Source of the DNA: JAJECS01 sp965243625
GTDB lineage: Bacteria > Chloroflexota > UBA11872
Reading direction: 5' to 3'
Assembly (NCBI GenBank): GCA_965243625.1
Contig: CBDEVI010000002.1
Span: 1,984,001 to 2,048,000, forward strand
Length of the DNA: 64,000 bases
Shown here: one piece after another, positions 50,795-61,346 of the stretch
Layout: each line of letters opens with the position of its first letter
Position numbering within the stretch: the first letter of the stretch is position 1
Notes under the pieces: model-generated
Seen by the model: only the letters and a program-made list of their open reading frames with translations
The model's database searches: none
What the model was told of the DNA's origin: nothing
Position numbers and translations under genes: made by a program

Positions 50795-51868
50795 CCGGGA
50801 AGCCACCGGCACCGCCACTGTGGCCAGCAGCGCCCAAGCGCCCGTAAGCACGGCCAGAGCCGTCGCGACATCAATCGCGTCCTGAGTCACCGCCGCCGCG
50901 GCCGCACCGCCGAGAGGCACCGGCGCCAAGTACCAGTGGCGCACGGCCGTGACTGCCGCCCGCCAAAGGGCACGCACGACACTCCCAATGCTGGCCATTG
51001 CCGCTCGCGGCATGGTGATCAGGATCAGAGCCCCACCGGCCAGCACCAGGAATGGGAAGGCCAGCAACGCAGCAGCGCCGGTCGGCGTGAGCCCTCGCAA
51101 CACCCCGATTGGCACGCCCGCATCCAGCGGCACACTCAGGTGAACCACCGCCACAAACAGCCAAATCGCCAGCGCGCTCAGACCGATCAGCGCGGTGACT
51201 CCGGCTACGAGGCGCCCGTACACGCGCACCAGCAGCACGGTCGCCATGGCGCCGGCCAGCGCCCCGAGCACGGCCACGCCAGCCGCCACGGCCACCGTCC
51301 ATTCCTCAATCGCGTCCACCACGGATTCCAGATGTCGCACCGGCGGCACTCGCTGAAACATCCGGTGGCCCAACGCCAAAAAGCCCCGCAGCGGCTGCCC
51401 CATGATCGTCAGCTGGGTCCGCGCGGTGGCCTCTCCGATGTCGGCGCCCCGCAGCACCACGCCACCTCCCGGCGCCTCCAATACCCGCACCGCCAGGCGG
51501 TAGGCCGCCCGTTCCGTCGGCACCGGGAACGTGGCGACGTACTTTCGGATCCCCGGCCCCGTCAACTGGAGCCGGTCGGCCCACAGCAGCTGCCCGTCCT
51601 GCTCCAGCCGCACCTCCACCAGTGCCGGCCCCACCACATTCGACGTAGGCTGCGCCTCGAATTCCACGAACAGCTCCGGGCCGGCCTCCGGTCGAAGCTC
51701 CTGGCTCAGGCTCCATCCCGGCAGCAATGGCCCAATGCCGAACGGCTCGCCTTGCACACCGCCAACGATTAACGGCCCCGCCGGCCAGCTCAGCGCCGCC
51801 ACCACACTGAGAATGGCCAACACCGCCCAAACGAACGGGGCAAACGGGCGTCGGCGCGCCATCGTCAT
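50750..51868 (-). CDS. Membrane protein with external beta domain (module 3 partner)
   Basis: The 372-aa protein is an enlarged version of the 240-aa proteins. It has an N-terminal helix (VWAVLAILSVVAALSW), a beta domain (FGIGPLLPGWSLSQEL, then VEVRLEQDGQLLWADRL) and about five C-terminal membrane helices, two to three more than its relatives. The ATG at 51868 overlaps the stop of the 1175-aa gene (ATGA), so the two are coupled. Confidence 0.82.
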   Translation of the reverse strand: MTMARRRPFAPFVWAVLAILSVVAALSWPAGPLIVGGVQGEPFGIGPLLPGWSLSQELRPEAGPELFVEFEAQPTSNVVGPALVEVRLEQDGQLLWADRLQLTGPGIRKYVATFPVPTERAAYRLAVRVLEAPGGGVVLRGADIGEATARTQLTIMGQPLRGFLALGHRMFQRVPPVRHLESVVDAIEEWTVAVAAGVAVLGALAGAMATVLLVRVYGRLVAGVTALIGLSALAIWLFVAVVHLSVPLDAGVPIGVLRGLTPTGAAALLAFPFLVLAGGALILITMPRAAMASIGSVVRALWRAAVTAVRHWYLAPVPLGGAAAAAVTQDAIDVATALAVLTGAWALLATVAVPVASRLRGRRLADEEVLER

Positions 51869-54800
51869 CGCCGCCACCACCGGCGCGGCACCGGCGCCCA
51901 TCCAATCACGATCATGCTGAAGAGAACGACGAGGTTCGTCATCAAGATCCAAAAGTAGCCCGTGTTCGGCGTGAACGTCACGATCACTTCATCGCCGGGG
52001 GCCAGGTTCGCGAACCAGCCGTTGAAATGCCCGTCGAGCACCACGTGGCGCTCATCGCTCACTTGCTTCCCGTTGACCTGCAATACCCAGCGTGGGTCGA
52101 AGCGCTCGTCCAGCCGCACCAGCCGTTCCCCCGCCTCCCCCGAATACTCTCCCGAGAGCCAGCCGCGTTCGTTACCCGTGAGGGTAAGCGCTCCACCTTC
52201 GGCGGTGGTTCGCTGTCCCTCCTGCGCGAGGATCACGGACAGGCCATGCGGCAACGGCGACACCTCCACCCGCAGCAACTCGAACCGGAGACCCGGCAGT
52301 CCCTTGCGGATGTGGGCGACATCGAGCGTCGCAACAGATGCCCCGGGATCAAGCGGGACCTCGACCCGCACCTCCCGGCCGACCTGATAGGCCTCTTCGC
52401 GCTGAAGCGTGTAGGTGATGTTTGGATACAGCTGTTCGCCGATCAGGTGGACGCCGTCGACTCCGGTGTCAACCCGGCCGACAAAGGCAACGGTTCGGCC
52501 GTCGGCGGGCACGGTGGCTTCCACGCGCACCGAGCCTTCGCACACCGCCGACTCACACGGCTGGAAGCCCTCCGCCGTCAGCGGTTGGTGGGTGACGCTG
52601 ACAACCGGCTCGGGCGGCGGCGAGCCCCGCAGCACCAGCCGGTGCGGACCCGCATCGAGTTTGACCACCCCGGTGAGAATGTCGAAGCCGGCCTCGGTCG
52701 TGGCGCGCTCCAGCGGCAGCGGCGCACCGTCGATGGTGAGCGTCGGCTCGAGACCAGGGTGGGCGGCGAGGCGCACCGAATACGTGCCGGAGCGGGCCAG
52801 GCGGAAGTCACGTTCGCCGCCGGTGGTCCCAAGGTCCGACAGCACGGTGTAGACCGGCAGCCGGCCAAGCGCCCGCTCCCCCGCCCGCTCGGCAGCTTCG
52901 GTTTCCGCCGACGTGAGCAGCCCGAGTTGCGAAATCGCATTGAGGCCAAGACCGTCGGTTCTGATCTCCACGGCGTGCTGGCCCGCGCCGCTCGTCGGCG
53001 CCTCCACCCGCGTCCAGCGATAGCCGTATCCCGCCGCCTCCCGCGTTTCAATCCGTGCTATGAACTGACCGTTGAGCGAAACCTCGAGGGCGCTTCCCTC
53101 GGGGCTCACGAAGTGGCGGATCCATAGCTCCCTGGTCGCTCCCGACGTGTCCACGGTGACCGTCATCGCCACACCGTCGGCGCGCGTCAGGAGCCCGCGC
53201 GTCATGTCCGCGATCTCGGGATCGGCATACCACCAGGCGTTCTTGTAGGGGGCCACCCAGTCCAACGTGGCGTCGGGAAGCTCGGGCCACACCTGATCCG
53301 CCGGACTCACCAGCGCGCCCGCCGGCAGATAGTTGGCTGCCAGGTCCAGCGGATCCGCTCCGAGCCAAACCTCGGAGGCGGCGTGCACGGCGCCTCCCGG
53401 AGCACCATCAATGCCCGCCACGCCCAGTTGGCCGCTGGCGGTGGTGACCTTGGCCGGGTCGTCGAACATGTGCCAGGCGGTGACGAGCGGGCGCAACGAC
53501 GGCGATCCGACGAGAATCCGCTCGGGAAGGCCCAGGCGTTGCGACGGGGGCGTCGTGACCTCAAAAAGCTCAACCTGGCCCTCTGATTGGTCATCGAGTC
53601 GACGCAGGCCCGGTTGTTGCGCCAGCGCCAGGCGCGGGCGCGGCTGGCGCTCTTGCGCGGCCAGCCACGGCTCACCGGTTGCCTGGATGAAGCCGGCGTG
53701 CGCACTCACCCAGTGCGGGTCGAGCATGACGTTTCGAAATCGCCCGAAGGCAAGCAGCCGGTCGACGGGATATCGATTGGGACCGTACAGCCCCTGATTG
53801 AGCGCGGCGATATACGGGCCGTTGAGCGTTGAAGACGCCCCGCCCCAAATCGATTGCTTGGGCGGCTGCACTACGGGCGGGGGATTCCCCTGGCTGGAGT
53901 TTTGTCCCGTGCGGCTCTCGTAGCTGCTCGGCCAGAACATCGGCAGGTGGACCATGCGGTCGTTGTGGGGGATCGCCCGCAGGTTGTCGACGACCGCAAC
54001 AGTGTCGGCATCGAACCGATAGGTCCGCAGGTGACCCGCGAGGTCCCCGCTCCAGAACGGGAGCGTGCTGCCGGCGACGACGGCGCCCGCGAAGACGTAG
54101 GCGGCGGTCCGTCGCATGGCCGGTGGCCGCGCCACGAGGTGGGCAACCGTTTGCCCCACCAGCAGAGCCAGTAGCAGTCCGGCTCCAGCCGTGAGGTAGC
54201 GGATGTTTCGGAAGAGTGCGCCAAACAGCGTGGCGTCCACCCCATCCTGAATGACGGAGAGCGGTTCGTGGAACCCCTTGCCAATCAGCGCCAGCGCCAG
54301 GAATCCAAGCAGGCCCACCACCGCCTGCTTTCGGGCCGGTCCGCGCAGCAGGACCGGGGCCACAAGCGCCAGGCCGGTCAGCATGCCGCGAGCGACGAGC
54401 CGGACGCCGCTGACCGGAGCCAGAGGACCCACCGGATCTTGCGAGTAGTTGTAGGGCGCGCCGGTCAGCGTCAGCGCCTCGGCGAACGTCGGCGAGGCGC
54501 CCTTAATCCACTGCGCGGCGGCTTCGATGCTCCAGGCGGACATGATCTGGTTAGCCGAAGGCACCACGATGAGCTGCCAGGTAATGAAGGCGATGGCCTG
54601 ATGCAACAGAATCACGCTCAGACCCATCGCCGCCACAATCCCCAAGCCCCGCAGCCGCTGGCCGCGCGAGCCGGAAGCGGTGAAGGCCCGGAAGATCGCA
54701 TAGAGCCCAACGAGGCCGGTGACGACGAACGCCATGTGGACTGAAGCGGCGGCCAGTCCGATCCAGAGACTGCCGCGAATGAAGCCGCGGCGACTTGGCG

Positions 54801-55392
54801 CCCGATCGAACACCTCGTGCGCCACTTGCACCGCCTTGGGAAGAAACGCCACGCCCAGAAGCAGGCCGAAGTAGCCGGCGACGAAGGAATCAAGGAAGAA
54901 CGGCGTCGTCATGTAGACGACTGACGCGGCAAATGCCCCCGGCCGACCCGTGCCCAGACGCTTGGCCGCCTGGTACATGAAGACGCCGCCGACGGCGATA
55001 AAGATGATCGAGATTCGCGACGTGAGCCAGCCGTCCACGCCCGGGAGGAGCGTGACGCCTCCCAAGATGAGCATGAGGAATTGGCTCATCGCCCGCTCTT
55101 CTTCGGACGAACCGAAGAAGTTCGTCTGCCAGGCCGAGAGTCGGTCGATGGCGAATTCGGTGTTCTGCCAGTCGGTCGGCGGAATGGTCCAGTCGTCGCG
55201 CAGCCCGAGGTAGTCGGGGTTGAAGACCACGCCGCGGTGCCAGATGAGCACCAGCAGCAGAATGGCGATATAGGCGGTCGCGTCGGGGTGGCGCGCGATT
55301 AGCTGCCTGGCCGAGGCAATGACTCGCCGCACCCCTTGGAGAGACGGTGCGCGAACGCCCGGCCCTGCCGTGGAATCGAGACTAACGCTCAC
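51865..55392 (-). CDS. Large 1175-aa polytopic membrane protein (module 3)
   Basis: The 1175-aa protein has an N-terminal half of about fourteen membrane helices, starting with IAILLLVLIWHRGVVFNPDYLGLRDDW, a loop with acidic residues. A large external domain of about 550 residues with beta-sandwich parts follows, then a final helix (YFWILMTNLVVLFSMIVIGW). The HFNGWFANLAPGDEVIVTF segment is shared with YfhO-like proteins. It is highly similar to the protein at 56468, of identical length. The likely role is polymerisation or sugar transfer outside the membrane. Confidence 0.85.
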   Translation of the reverse strand: MSVSLDSTAGPGVRAPSLQGVRRVIASARQLIARHPDATAYIAILLLVLIWHRGVVFNPDYLGLRDDWTIPPTDWQNTEFAIDRLSAWQTNFFGSSEEERAMSQFLMLILGGVTLLPGVDGWLTSRISIIFIAVGGVFMYQAAKRLGTGRPGAFAASVVYMTTPFFLDSFVAGYFGLLLGVAFLPKAVQVAHEVFDRAPSRRGFIRGSLWIGLAAASVHMAFVVTGLVGLYAIFRAFTASGSRGQRLRGLGIVAAMGLSVILLHQAIAFITWQLIVVPSANQIMSAWSIEAAAQWIKGASPTFAEALTLTGAPYNYSQDPVGPLAPVSGVRLVARGMLTGLALVAPVLLRGPARKQAVVGLLGFLALALIGKGFHEPLSVIQDGVDATLFGALFRNIRYLTAGAGLLLALLVGQTVAHLVARPPAMRRTAAYVFAGAVVAGSTLPFWSGDLAGHLRTYRFDADTVAVVDNLRAIPHNDRMVHLPMFWPSSYESRTGQNSSQGNPPPVVQPPKQSIWGGASSTLNGPYIAALNQGLYGPNRYPVDRLLAFGRFRNVMLDPHWVSAHAGFIQATGEPWLAAQERQPRPRLALAQQPGLRRLDDQSEGQVELFEVTTPPSQRLGLPERILVGSPSLRPLVTAWHMFDDPAKVTTASGQLGVAGIDGAPGGAVHAASEVWLGADPLDLAANYLPAGALVSPADQVWPELPDATLDWVAPYKNAWWYADPEIADMTRGLLTRADGVAMTVTVDTSGATRELWIRHFVSPEGSALEVSLNGQFIARIETREAAGYGYRWTRVEAPTSGAGQHAVEIRTDGLGLNAISQLGLLTSAETEAAERAGERALGRLPVYTVLSDLGTTGGERDFRLARSGTYSVRLAAHPGLEPTLTIDGAPLPLERATTEAGFDILTGVVKLDAGPHRLVLRGSPPPEPVVSVTHQPLTAEGFQPCESAVCEGSVRVEATVPADGRTVAFVGRVDTGVDGVHLIGEQLYPNITYTLQREEAYQVGREVRVEVPLDPGASVATLDVAHIRKGLPGLRFELLRVEVSPLPHGLSVILAQEGQRTTAEGGALTLTGNERGWLSGEYSGEAGERLVRLDERFDPRWVLQVNGKQVSDERHVVLDGHFNGWFANLAPGDEVIVTFTPNTGYFWILMTNLVVLFSMIVIGWAPVPRRWWRR

Positions 55393-55514
55393 ATGTGCTC
55401 GGCTTGCGTCGTCGCGGCGTCATGACTTCCGGGAGCGATCCAGCGTCGCATCCGGACCCCACCAAGGTCGGGGCCGGCATGTGGTCCACTGCGGTCTCGC
55501 TGCCCCAAGCTCAC

Positions 55515-56252
55515 CTACTCGGGCTTCGCCACGATGTGATATTCGGGCCCATAGGGAGCCGGGGAGGATACGCAGTGGTATCCGAGTGCCCCAAGTCGCG
55601 CAGTGGTGACGCCAGCCAACGCATCGGAGTGAGCTTCGATCACCAAGGTCGGTCGGTGCTCGCGCAGGGTAGCCGCCGCTCCCCGAAGGACTTCGAGCTC
55701 AAGCCCCTCGACGTCGATCTTGATCAGCGACGGCGGCCGGAACTCATGGCTGAGATTGTCGATCGTCGTGGGAGTCACAGCAGCGTCGTCGACGCTCGAC
55801 GAGGGTTCCGTGAGCTCGGCGACGGCGGCTTTGCGCACGACCGTGACGTGACCGAATCCATTGAGCGCGGCCTGTCCTTCGGTTTCGGCGGCGTTCGCCA
55901 GATCCGGCTCGATCGCGACGACCAGCCCCTCCGGCCCGACGGCGCGAGCGCCCAAGAGGCTGTGAAAGCCGCTGTGGGAACCAACGTCAAAGAACGTGTC
56001 CCCGGGCGCGAGACCCTCGACAATCGACTGCTGAACCACCGGTTCGAACGTCCCGAGCCAATACTCCGCCACGCCGTTTCGTTTGGAACGCCGCCATCGC
56101 AAGCCCCTGGCGTGGCCCAGGTGGACCAGCGTCTCGCTGCCATCGCGATGGAGCGTGAGGATGCGCAGCGCGACCGACCGCAAGAGTCGGTGGCGCACAA
56201 TCCAGGTCCGATGGGGCGCGGCCCAGCGGAGAACTTGGGTCAACACAAGCAC
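55515..56252 (-). CDS. FkbM-family SAM-dependent methyltransferase
   Basis: The 245-aa protein has the FkbM motifs FFDVGSHSGFHSLLGARAVG (motif I) and LIKIDVEGLELEVLRGA (motif IV-like), with an acidic strand end in VVAIEPDLANA. FkbM proteins O-methylate sugars or polyketides; here a sugar of the surface glycan is the natural target. It lies between the two 1175-aa genes. The start is GTG at 56252. Confidence 0.92.
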   Translation of the reverse strand: MLVLTQVLRWAAPHRTWIVRHRLLRSVALRILTLHRDGSETLVHLGHARGLRWRRSKRNGVAEYWLGTFEPVVQQSIVEGLAPGDTFFDVGSHSGFHSLLGARAVGPEGLVVAIEPDLANAAETEGQAALNGFGHVTVVRKAAVAELTEPSSSVDDAAVTPTTIDNLSHEFRPPSLIKIDVEGLELEVLRGAAATLREHRPTLVIEAHSDALAGVTTARLGALGYHCVSSPAPYGPEYHIVAKPE

Positions 56253-56467
56253 TCATCGTTGCACATGGTTGCGCGCCTTTGACCCAGCCGAACGACGGGT
56301 GGGCCCTCGCCGCCGCATGCTCGCCGCCTGGCCACGGCGCGCCTGCCCAACGCACGCGTTCGACCGGCCACCGAGCGACAGCCGCCGGCGCTGGCCGACG
56401 GTCGCCGCACGAGTCCAGAGCGGCTCACGGCCGTTGGCAGCCGCCGCCAGGTCATTCGCGCCCCGCG

Positions 56468-59400
56468 TCACCGGCGCCACAACCGGCGCGGCGCCGGCGC
56501 CCAGCCAACCACAATCATCGCCACCAAGAAGCCCAGGTTCGCCACGAGTATCCAGAAGTAGCCGATGTTTGGCGTGAAGGTGACCGTCACCTCGTCTCCC
56601 GCCGCCAGATCCACGAACCAGCCGTTGAAGTGTCCGTCCAGCACCACGTGGCGAGCCGCGCTCACTTGGTCGCCGTTGACGTGTAACACCCAGCGCGGGT
56701 CGAAGCGCTCGTCCAGCCGCACCAGCCGCTCGGCCGCCTCACCCGTGTATTCGGCCGCCGCCCAGCCGCGCTCGTCGCCCGTCAGGACCAGGGCGTCACC
56801 GGCTGGAGCGGCAAGCTGCCGCTCGTCCGCCAGCACGACCGACAGGCCGTGCGGCAATGACGATACCGACACTTCCAGCAACTCAAATTCCAGACCGGGC
56901 AGCTGCTCGTACAAATGCGCGACGTCGAGGGTGGCGGTGCCCGATCCCGGGTCGAGCGGCACCTCGACCCGCACGAGCCGGTTGCGCTGTCCGGCCTCCT
57001 CGCGGTGACGTTCGCGCGTGACTTCCGGATAGACCTGGGCGCCGATCGCGTAGGCGTCGTCGGCGCCCGCAGTGACGCGGCCCAGAAAGGAGACCGTGCG
57101 CCCGTCGGACGGCACGTTGGCTTCCACGCGTACCGGGCCCCCGCATACGCCGGTCTCGCAGGGTCGATATCCCTCCGCCTCCGGCGTTTGGTGGGTCACG
57201 CTGACGACCGGCGCGGGCGGCGGCGGCGCGCGCAGGGCCAGGCGGTGCGCGCCAGGCTCAAGATCCACCAGCCCCTCGAGGATGTCGTAGCCTGCCTCGG
57301 TCCTCGCGCGCTCCAGCGGCACCGGGGCGCCGTCGATTGCCAGCGTCGGCTCTAGACCGGGCTGGGAGGCGAGCCGCACCGTGTATGTGCCGGCGCGGGC
57401 CAGCTCGAACGTGCGATTGCCGTCAGTGGTTCCCAAGTCCGGCAGGACCGTATAGACCGGAAGCCGGCGAAGCGCTTGCGCCGCCTCCCGCTCGGCCGCC
57501 GCGATCTCCGCCGTCGTCAGCAGGCCCAACTGCGATACGGCGTTGAGGCCGGGACCGTCGCTTCGAACCTCCACGACGCGCTCGCCTGGGCCGCGCGTCG
57601 GCGCCTCCACCCGTGTCCAGCGATAGCCGTAGCCCGCGGCCTCGCGCGTGACAACTCGGGCCACCGGTCGGCCATCGAGCATGATCTCGAGCGCCCCGCC
57701 TTCCGGGCTCACGAAGTGCCGGACCCAGAGCTCACTGGTCGCGCCAGGCGAATCGACGGCGACCGTGAAGGCTGCGCCGTCGGCTCGGGTCAGCAGTCCG
57801 CGGGTCATGTCCGCGATCTCGGGATCCGCATACCACCAGGCGTTCTTATAGGGCGCTACCCATTCCCGCGTGGCGTCCGGGACATCCGGCCACACCTGAT
57901 CCGCCGGACTCACCAGGGCGTCCTCGGGCAGATAGTTGACGGTCAGGTCCAGCGGATCCGCCCCCAGCCAGATCTCCGAGGCGGAGCGAACGGCGCCGCC
58001 CACAGCCCCGGTGATTCCTCGCACGCCCACCTCGCCGCCGGTGAGCGTCACGGATCTCGCATCGCTGAACATGTGCCAGGCCGTGACGAGCGGACGCAGC
58101 GACGGCGACCCGACGAGAATCCGCTCGGGAATGCCCAATCGCTGCGCCGGGGGCGTCACGACCTCGTACAGCTCAACTTCACCCACGGACAAGTCGTCAA
58201 GGTGGCGCAGTCCGGGTTGTTGCGCCAGCGCAAGCCGCGGGCGCGGGCGCTGTTCTTGCGACGCCAGCCACGGCTCGCCGGTTGCCAAGATCAGGCCGGC
58301 GGGTGCGCTCACCCAGTGCGGATCAAGCAGAACATTCCGAATCCGGCCAAACGCCAGCAGGCGGTCGATGGGATACCTGCTGGGGCCATAGAGCCCCTGA
58401 TTGATCGTGGCGAAATAGGGACCGTTGAGCGTCGAGGACGCCGAGCCCGAGATCGAGCGCTTGGGCGGCTGCACGACCGGCGGGGGATTGCCGCGGCCGG
58501 AGGAATGGCCCGTGCGGCTCTCGTAGCTGCTGGGCCAAAACATCGGCACGTGCAACATCCGGTCGTCATGGGGCAGCGCGCGCAGGCGGTCCAACACCGC
58601 GACCGTATCCGCGTCGATCCTGTACGGGCGAAGGTGACCGCCGAGATCGCCGCTCCAAAACGGAAGCGTGCTCAGCGCCGCCAGGATGCCAACCAGAACG
58701 CCGGCCGCGGCCCGTTGCAGCTCCAGTGGCCGTGCGGCCAGGTGGGCCACCGTTTGTCCGACCAGCAGGGCCAGCAGCAGCCCGGCCCCGACGGTGAGAT
58801 AGCGGACATTCCTGAAGATCGCGCCGATCAAGGTGCTGTCAAGCATCTCCTGAATGACGGGCAGCGGCTCGTTGAAGCCTTTGCCGATCAACACCAGCAC
58901 GATGAAGCCGAGCAGCGCCAGCACCGCCTGCCGCCGGGCCGGCCCGCGCAGCAGGACCGGGGCCGCAAGCGCCAGGCCGGCGAGCATGCCGCGGGCAACG
59001 AGCCCGAAGCCACTGACGTAGGCCAGGGGGCCCTCGGGACTCTGGGAATAGTTGTAGGGGCTGCCGGTCAGGGTCAGGGCCTCGGCGAGCGTCGGCGCCG
59101 CACCCTTGATCCATTGGGCGGCAGCTTCGATGCTCCAGGCCGACATGACCTCGTTGGCCGAGGGCACCACGAGGAGTTGCCAAACGATAAAAGCGATCGC
59201 CGGATGCAGGAGGACGACGCTGAGACCCATGGCGGCGACGAGCCCGAGGCGCCGCAGGCGCTGCTCGCGCGAGCCCGACGCCGTGAAGGTGCGGAAGAGC
59301 GCGTAGGCGCCGACCAGTGCCGTCGTGATGAAGGTCAGATGAATTGAGCTGGCGGCCAACCCGATCCAGAGGCTGCCGCGGACGAAGCCGCGCACGCCCG

Positions 59401-59995
59401 GCGCCCGATCGAAGGTCTCGTGCGCAACTTGAACCGCCTTCGGCAGCAGCGCGACGCCGATGAGCATGGCGGCATAGCCGGTGATGAACGCGTCGAGAAA
59501 GAACGGCGTCGTCATGTAGACGACGGCGGCCACGAAGGACCCCGGTCGACCCATGCCCAGTCGCTTCGCCGCCTGGTACATGAAGACGCCGGCAAGCGCG
59601 AGGAAGACGATCGATACGCGCGATGTCAGCCACCCGTCCACCCCCGGAAGCAGCGCAAGCGCTCCCAACGTGAGCTGCAGGTATTGGGTCATCGCCCGCT
59701 CTTCCTCGGACTGCCCGAAGTAGTTCGTCTGCCAGGCCGAGAGTCGATCGAGGGCGAAATCGGTGTTTTGCCAGGCGGCCGGCGGCGTGGTCCAGTCGTC
59801 GCGCAGCCCCAGATAGCCGGGGTCGAAGATCAGGCCCCGATGCCAGATCACCACCAGCAGCAGGATGGCCACATAGGCGGTCGCGTCGGGGTGGCGGTCG
59901 ATCAGCCGCCCCAACCACGCGAATGCCCGCTTCAGCGCCCCCGTCGGCAGCGAACGACCACCGTGCTCCGCGGCCGGAGCTGCGCCTACGCGCAT
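56468..59995 (-). CDS. Large 1175-aa polytopic membrane protein (module 4)
   Basis: The protein has the same length as the one at 51865 and is closely similar from first helix (IAILLLVVIWHRGLIFDPGYLGLRDDW) to last (YFWILVANLGFLVAMIVVGW). The C-terminal external domain keeps the same FNGWFVDLAAGDEVTVTF segment. Divergence is spread along the whole length, so this is an old duplication. Unlike module 3, no small beta-domain partner follows; the downstream gene is the FkbM methyltransferase. The ATG at 59995 lies just after the flippase-side gap. Confidence 0.85.
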   Translation of the reverse strand: MRVGAAPAAEHGGRSLPTGALKRAFAWLGRLIDRHPDATAYVAILLLVVIWHRGLIFDPGYLGLRDDWTTPPAAWQNTDFALDRLSAWQTNYFGQSEEERAMTQYLQLTLGALALLPGVDGWLTSRVSIVFLALAGVFMYQAAKRLGMGRPGSFVAAVVYMTTPFFLDAFITGYAAMLIGVALLPKAVQVAHETFDRAPGVRGFVRGSLWIGLAASSIHLTFITTALVGAYALFRTFTASGSREQRLRRLGLVAAMGLSVVLLHPAIAFIVWQLLVVPSANEVMSAWSIEAAAQWIKGAAPTLAEALTLTGSPYNYSQSPEGPLAYVSGFGLVARGMLAGLALAAPVLLRGPARRQAVLALLGFIVLVLIGKGFNEPLPVIQEMLDSTLIGAIFRNVRYLTVGAGLLLALLVGQTVAHLAARPLELQRAAAGVLVGILAALSTLPFWSGDLGGHLRPYRIDADTVAVLDRLRALPHDDRMLHVPMFWPSSYESRTGHSSGRGNPPPVVQPPKRSISGSASSTLNGPYFATINQGLYGPSRYPIDRLLAFGRIRNVLLDPHWVSAPAGLILATGEPWLASQEQRPRPRLALAQQPGLRHLDDLSVGEVELYEVVTPPAQRLGIPERILVGSPSLRPLVTAWHMFSDARSVTLTGGEVGVRGITGAVGGAVRSASEIWLGADPLDLTVNYLPEDALVSPADQVWPDVPDATREWVAPYKNAWWYADPEIADMTRGLLTRADGAAFTVAVDSPGATSELWVRHFVSPEGGALEIMLDGRPVARVVTREAAGYGYRWTRVEAPTRGPGERVVEVRSDGPGLNAVSQLGLLTTAEIAAAEREAAQALRRLPVYTVLPDLGTTDGNRTFELARAGTYTVRLASQPGLEPTLAIDGAPVPLERARTEAGYDILEGLVDLEPGAHRLALRAPPPPAPVVSVTHQTPEAEGYRPCETGVCGGPVRVEANVPSDGRTVSFLGRVTAGADDAYAIGAQVYPEVTRERHREEAGQRNRLVRVEVPLDPGSGTATLDVAHLYEQLPGLEFELLEVSVSSLPHGLSVVLADERQLAAPAGDALVLTGDERGWAAAEYTGEAAERLVRLDERFDPRWVLHVNGDQVSAARHVVLDGHFNGWFVDLAAGDEVTVTFTPNIGYFWILVANLGFLVAMIVVGWAPAPRRLWRR

Positions 59996-60086
59996 GCGGT
60001 CTCTACGCGCAGCGCCCCCAGGTCAAGCGGTCGGTCCGAGGCTGCCGAGGGAGCACCGGATTGGCCGGCAAGGGCCACGGGCCGGC

Positions 60087-61346
60087 TCACAAACGGTCCG
60101 TGGCCGCCTCCGCCGGCTGACGCTCCGCGCCGGCGCGGTCGTGTCGGAGCACCCAGCCGGCCCAGCCGAGCAATGCGAGCGCCCCGGCGCCGAGGAAGGC
60201 GTCGAGCGTCCACACCACGGCAGTCAGGGATTCGTGACGCAGCCACAGCGTCACGGTGCACGCGATGCACAGCGGGACAAGCACGGTCCATACGCGAAGC
60301 GTACCGGCCCCGATGTGGAAGTAGGTGAGCATGGTCAGGAGCGCCAGAAGTGATCCGGCAAGGGTATAGCCCCAGACGAGTTGCGGGACCGGCGCGTAGC
60401 GGTCCGCGAAGATGACCTGGAAGACGAATTCGGGCAGGACGACGATGACCAGGGCGGCGCCGCCGCTGATGAGGACCGTGAACGCAGCGGTCACCGCGAA
60501 GGTGCGGGTCAATGGCTCGCCGGCGGCTACGTGCCGAATGATGTGCGGGAGCACGACTTGCGCCGCGGGCGCGGACGCGAACAGGACGATGCGTCCGACA
60601 AGCGCGGAGGCGGCGTAGAGCGATGCGTTGGCATCGTCGAAGAAGTGGCGCACCACGAGGACGTCGACGTTCATTAGGATCGCCAGCGACAAGCTCAATA
60701 GCCCAACCCGCACGTGGGCGGACATTCCACTCGCATCCGGCGGAGTTTCAGCCGGCGATTCCGTCGTCGCCCGCGCGATGTACGGCGCGGCGAGCACCAC
60801 GACGAGGACTCCGAGCAGACCGGAAACCGCCGAGGCGGCCATGCCGCCCGCCACGCCGAATCCAAGCGCCACCAGGCCAACTCCAATCGAGGCGCGCAAC
60901 ACGCCGTCCACCAGATTCGAGGCCCCGAGCAGGAGGAATGCCCGTAGACCGGTCAGCAGCGCCTTGGTGAACGGCACGACAAAGCCGATGGCAACCGCGG
61001 CGCCCAACCAGATGATCGCGGGACGGTTGTCGGTCCCGAGCAAGAGCTCGATGGCGCCGCTCGTTGCCACGACGACGATCCACGCGACCAGGCCAATCAG
61101 CGCGCTCCGGATGAGCGACCGGCGCAAGACCTCGAGAGCGGCTGCGCGCCCGCGCCCCACGACGGCAAGGCTGGTGATGCGCGTGCCGATCGGCAGCAGC
61201 AATTGCGACGGCACGGAGAGCACGGCAAACACCGCCAGCACGGCAAACAAGTCGGCGTAGTCGCCCGGCGCCAGCAGGCGCGCCATGGCCCACTGAAATC
61301 CAAAGGAGGTCAGGCTGGCGAGCAGGTTGAGGCCGCCCAGCACCAC
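60087..61346 (-). CDS. Wzx/MATE-like polysaccharide flippase
   Basis: The 419-aa protein has about twelve membrane helices in the Polysacc_synt order, starting with VVLGGLNLLASLTSFGFQWAMARLLAPGDYADLFAV. FTKALLTGLRAFLLLGASNLVDGVLRASIGVGLVALG and two long cytoplasmic basic loops follow. Such proteins flip lipid-linked oligosaccharides to the outside. In-frame coding potential continues upstream of the GTG at 61346 (…PRVVARDT) with no start codon before the upstream GT4 gene ends at 61541; the true start may be rarer or the N-terminus is short. Confidence 0.88.
   Translation of the reverse strand: MVLGGLNLLASLTSFGFQWAMARLLAPGDYADLFAVLAVFAVLSVPSQLLLPIGTRITSLAVVGRGRAAALEVLRRSLIRSALIGLVAWIVVVATSGAIELLLGTDNRPAIIWLGAAVAIGFVVPFTKALLTGLRAFLLLGASNLVDGVLRASIGVGLVALGFGVAGGMAASAVSGLLGVLVVVLAAPYIARATTESPAETPPDASGMSAHVRVGLLSLSLAILMNVDVLVVRHFFDDANASLYAASALVGRIVLFASAPAAQVVLPHIIRHVAAGEPLTRTFAVTAAFTVLISGGAALVIVVLPEFVFQVIFADRYAPVPQLVWGYTLAGSLLALLTMLTYFHIGAGTLRVWTVLVPLCIACTVTLWLRHESLTAVVWTLDAFLGAGALALLGWAGWVLRHDRAGAERQPAEAATDRL

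Noticed and set aside
57476..59347. 623-codon plus-strand open frame
   Set aside because: It lies antisense to the 1175-aa membrane protein, has Arg/Gln/Gly-rich composition and no domain; the opposite strand is clearly coding and has a duplicated homologue.
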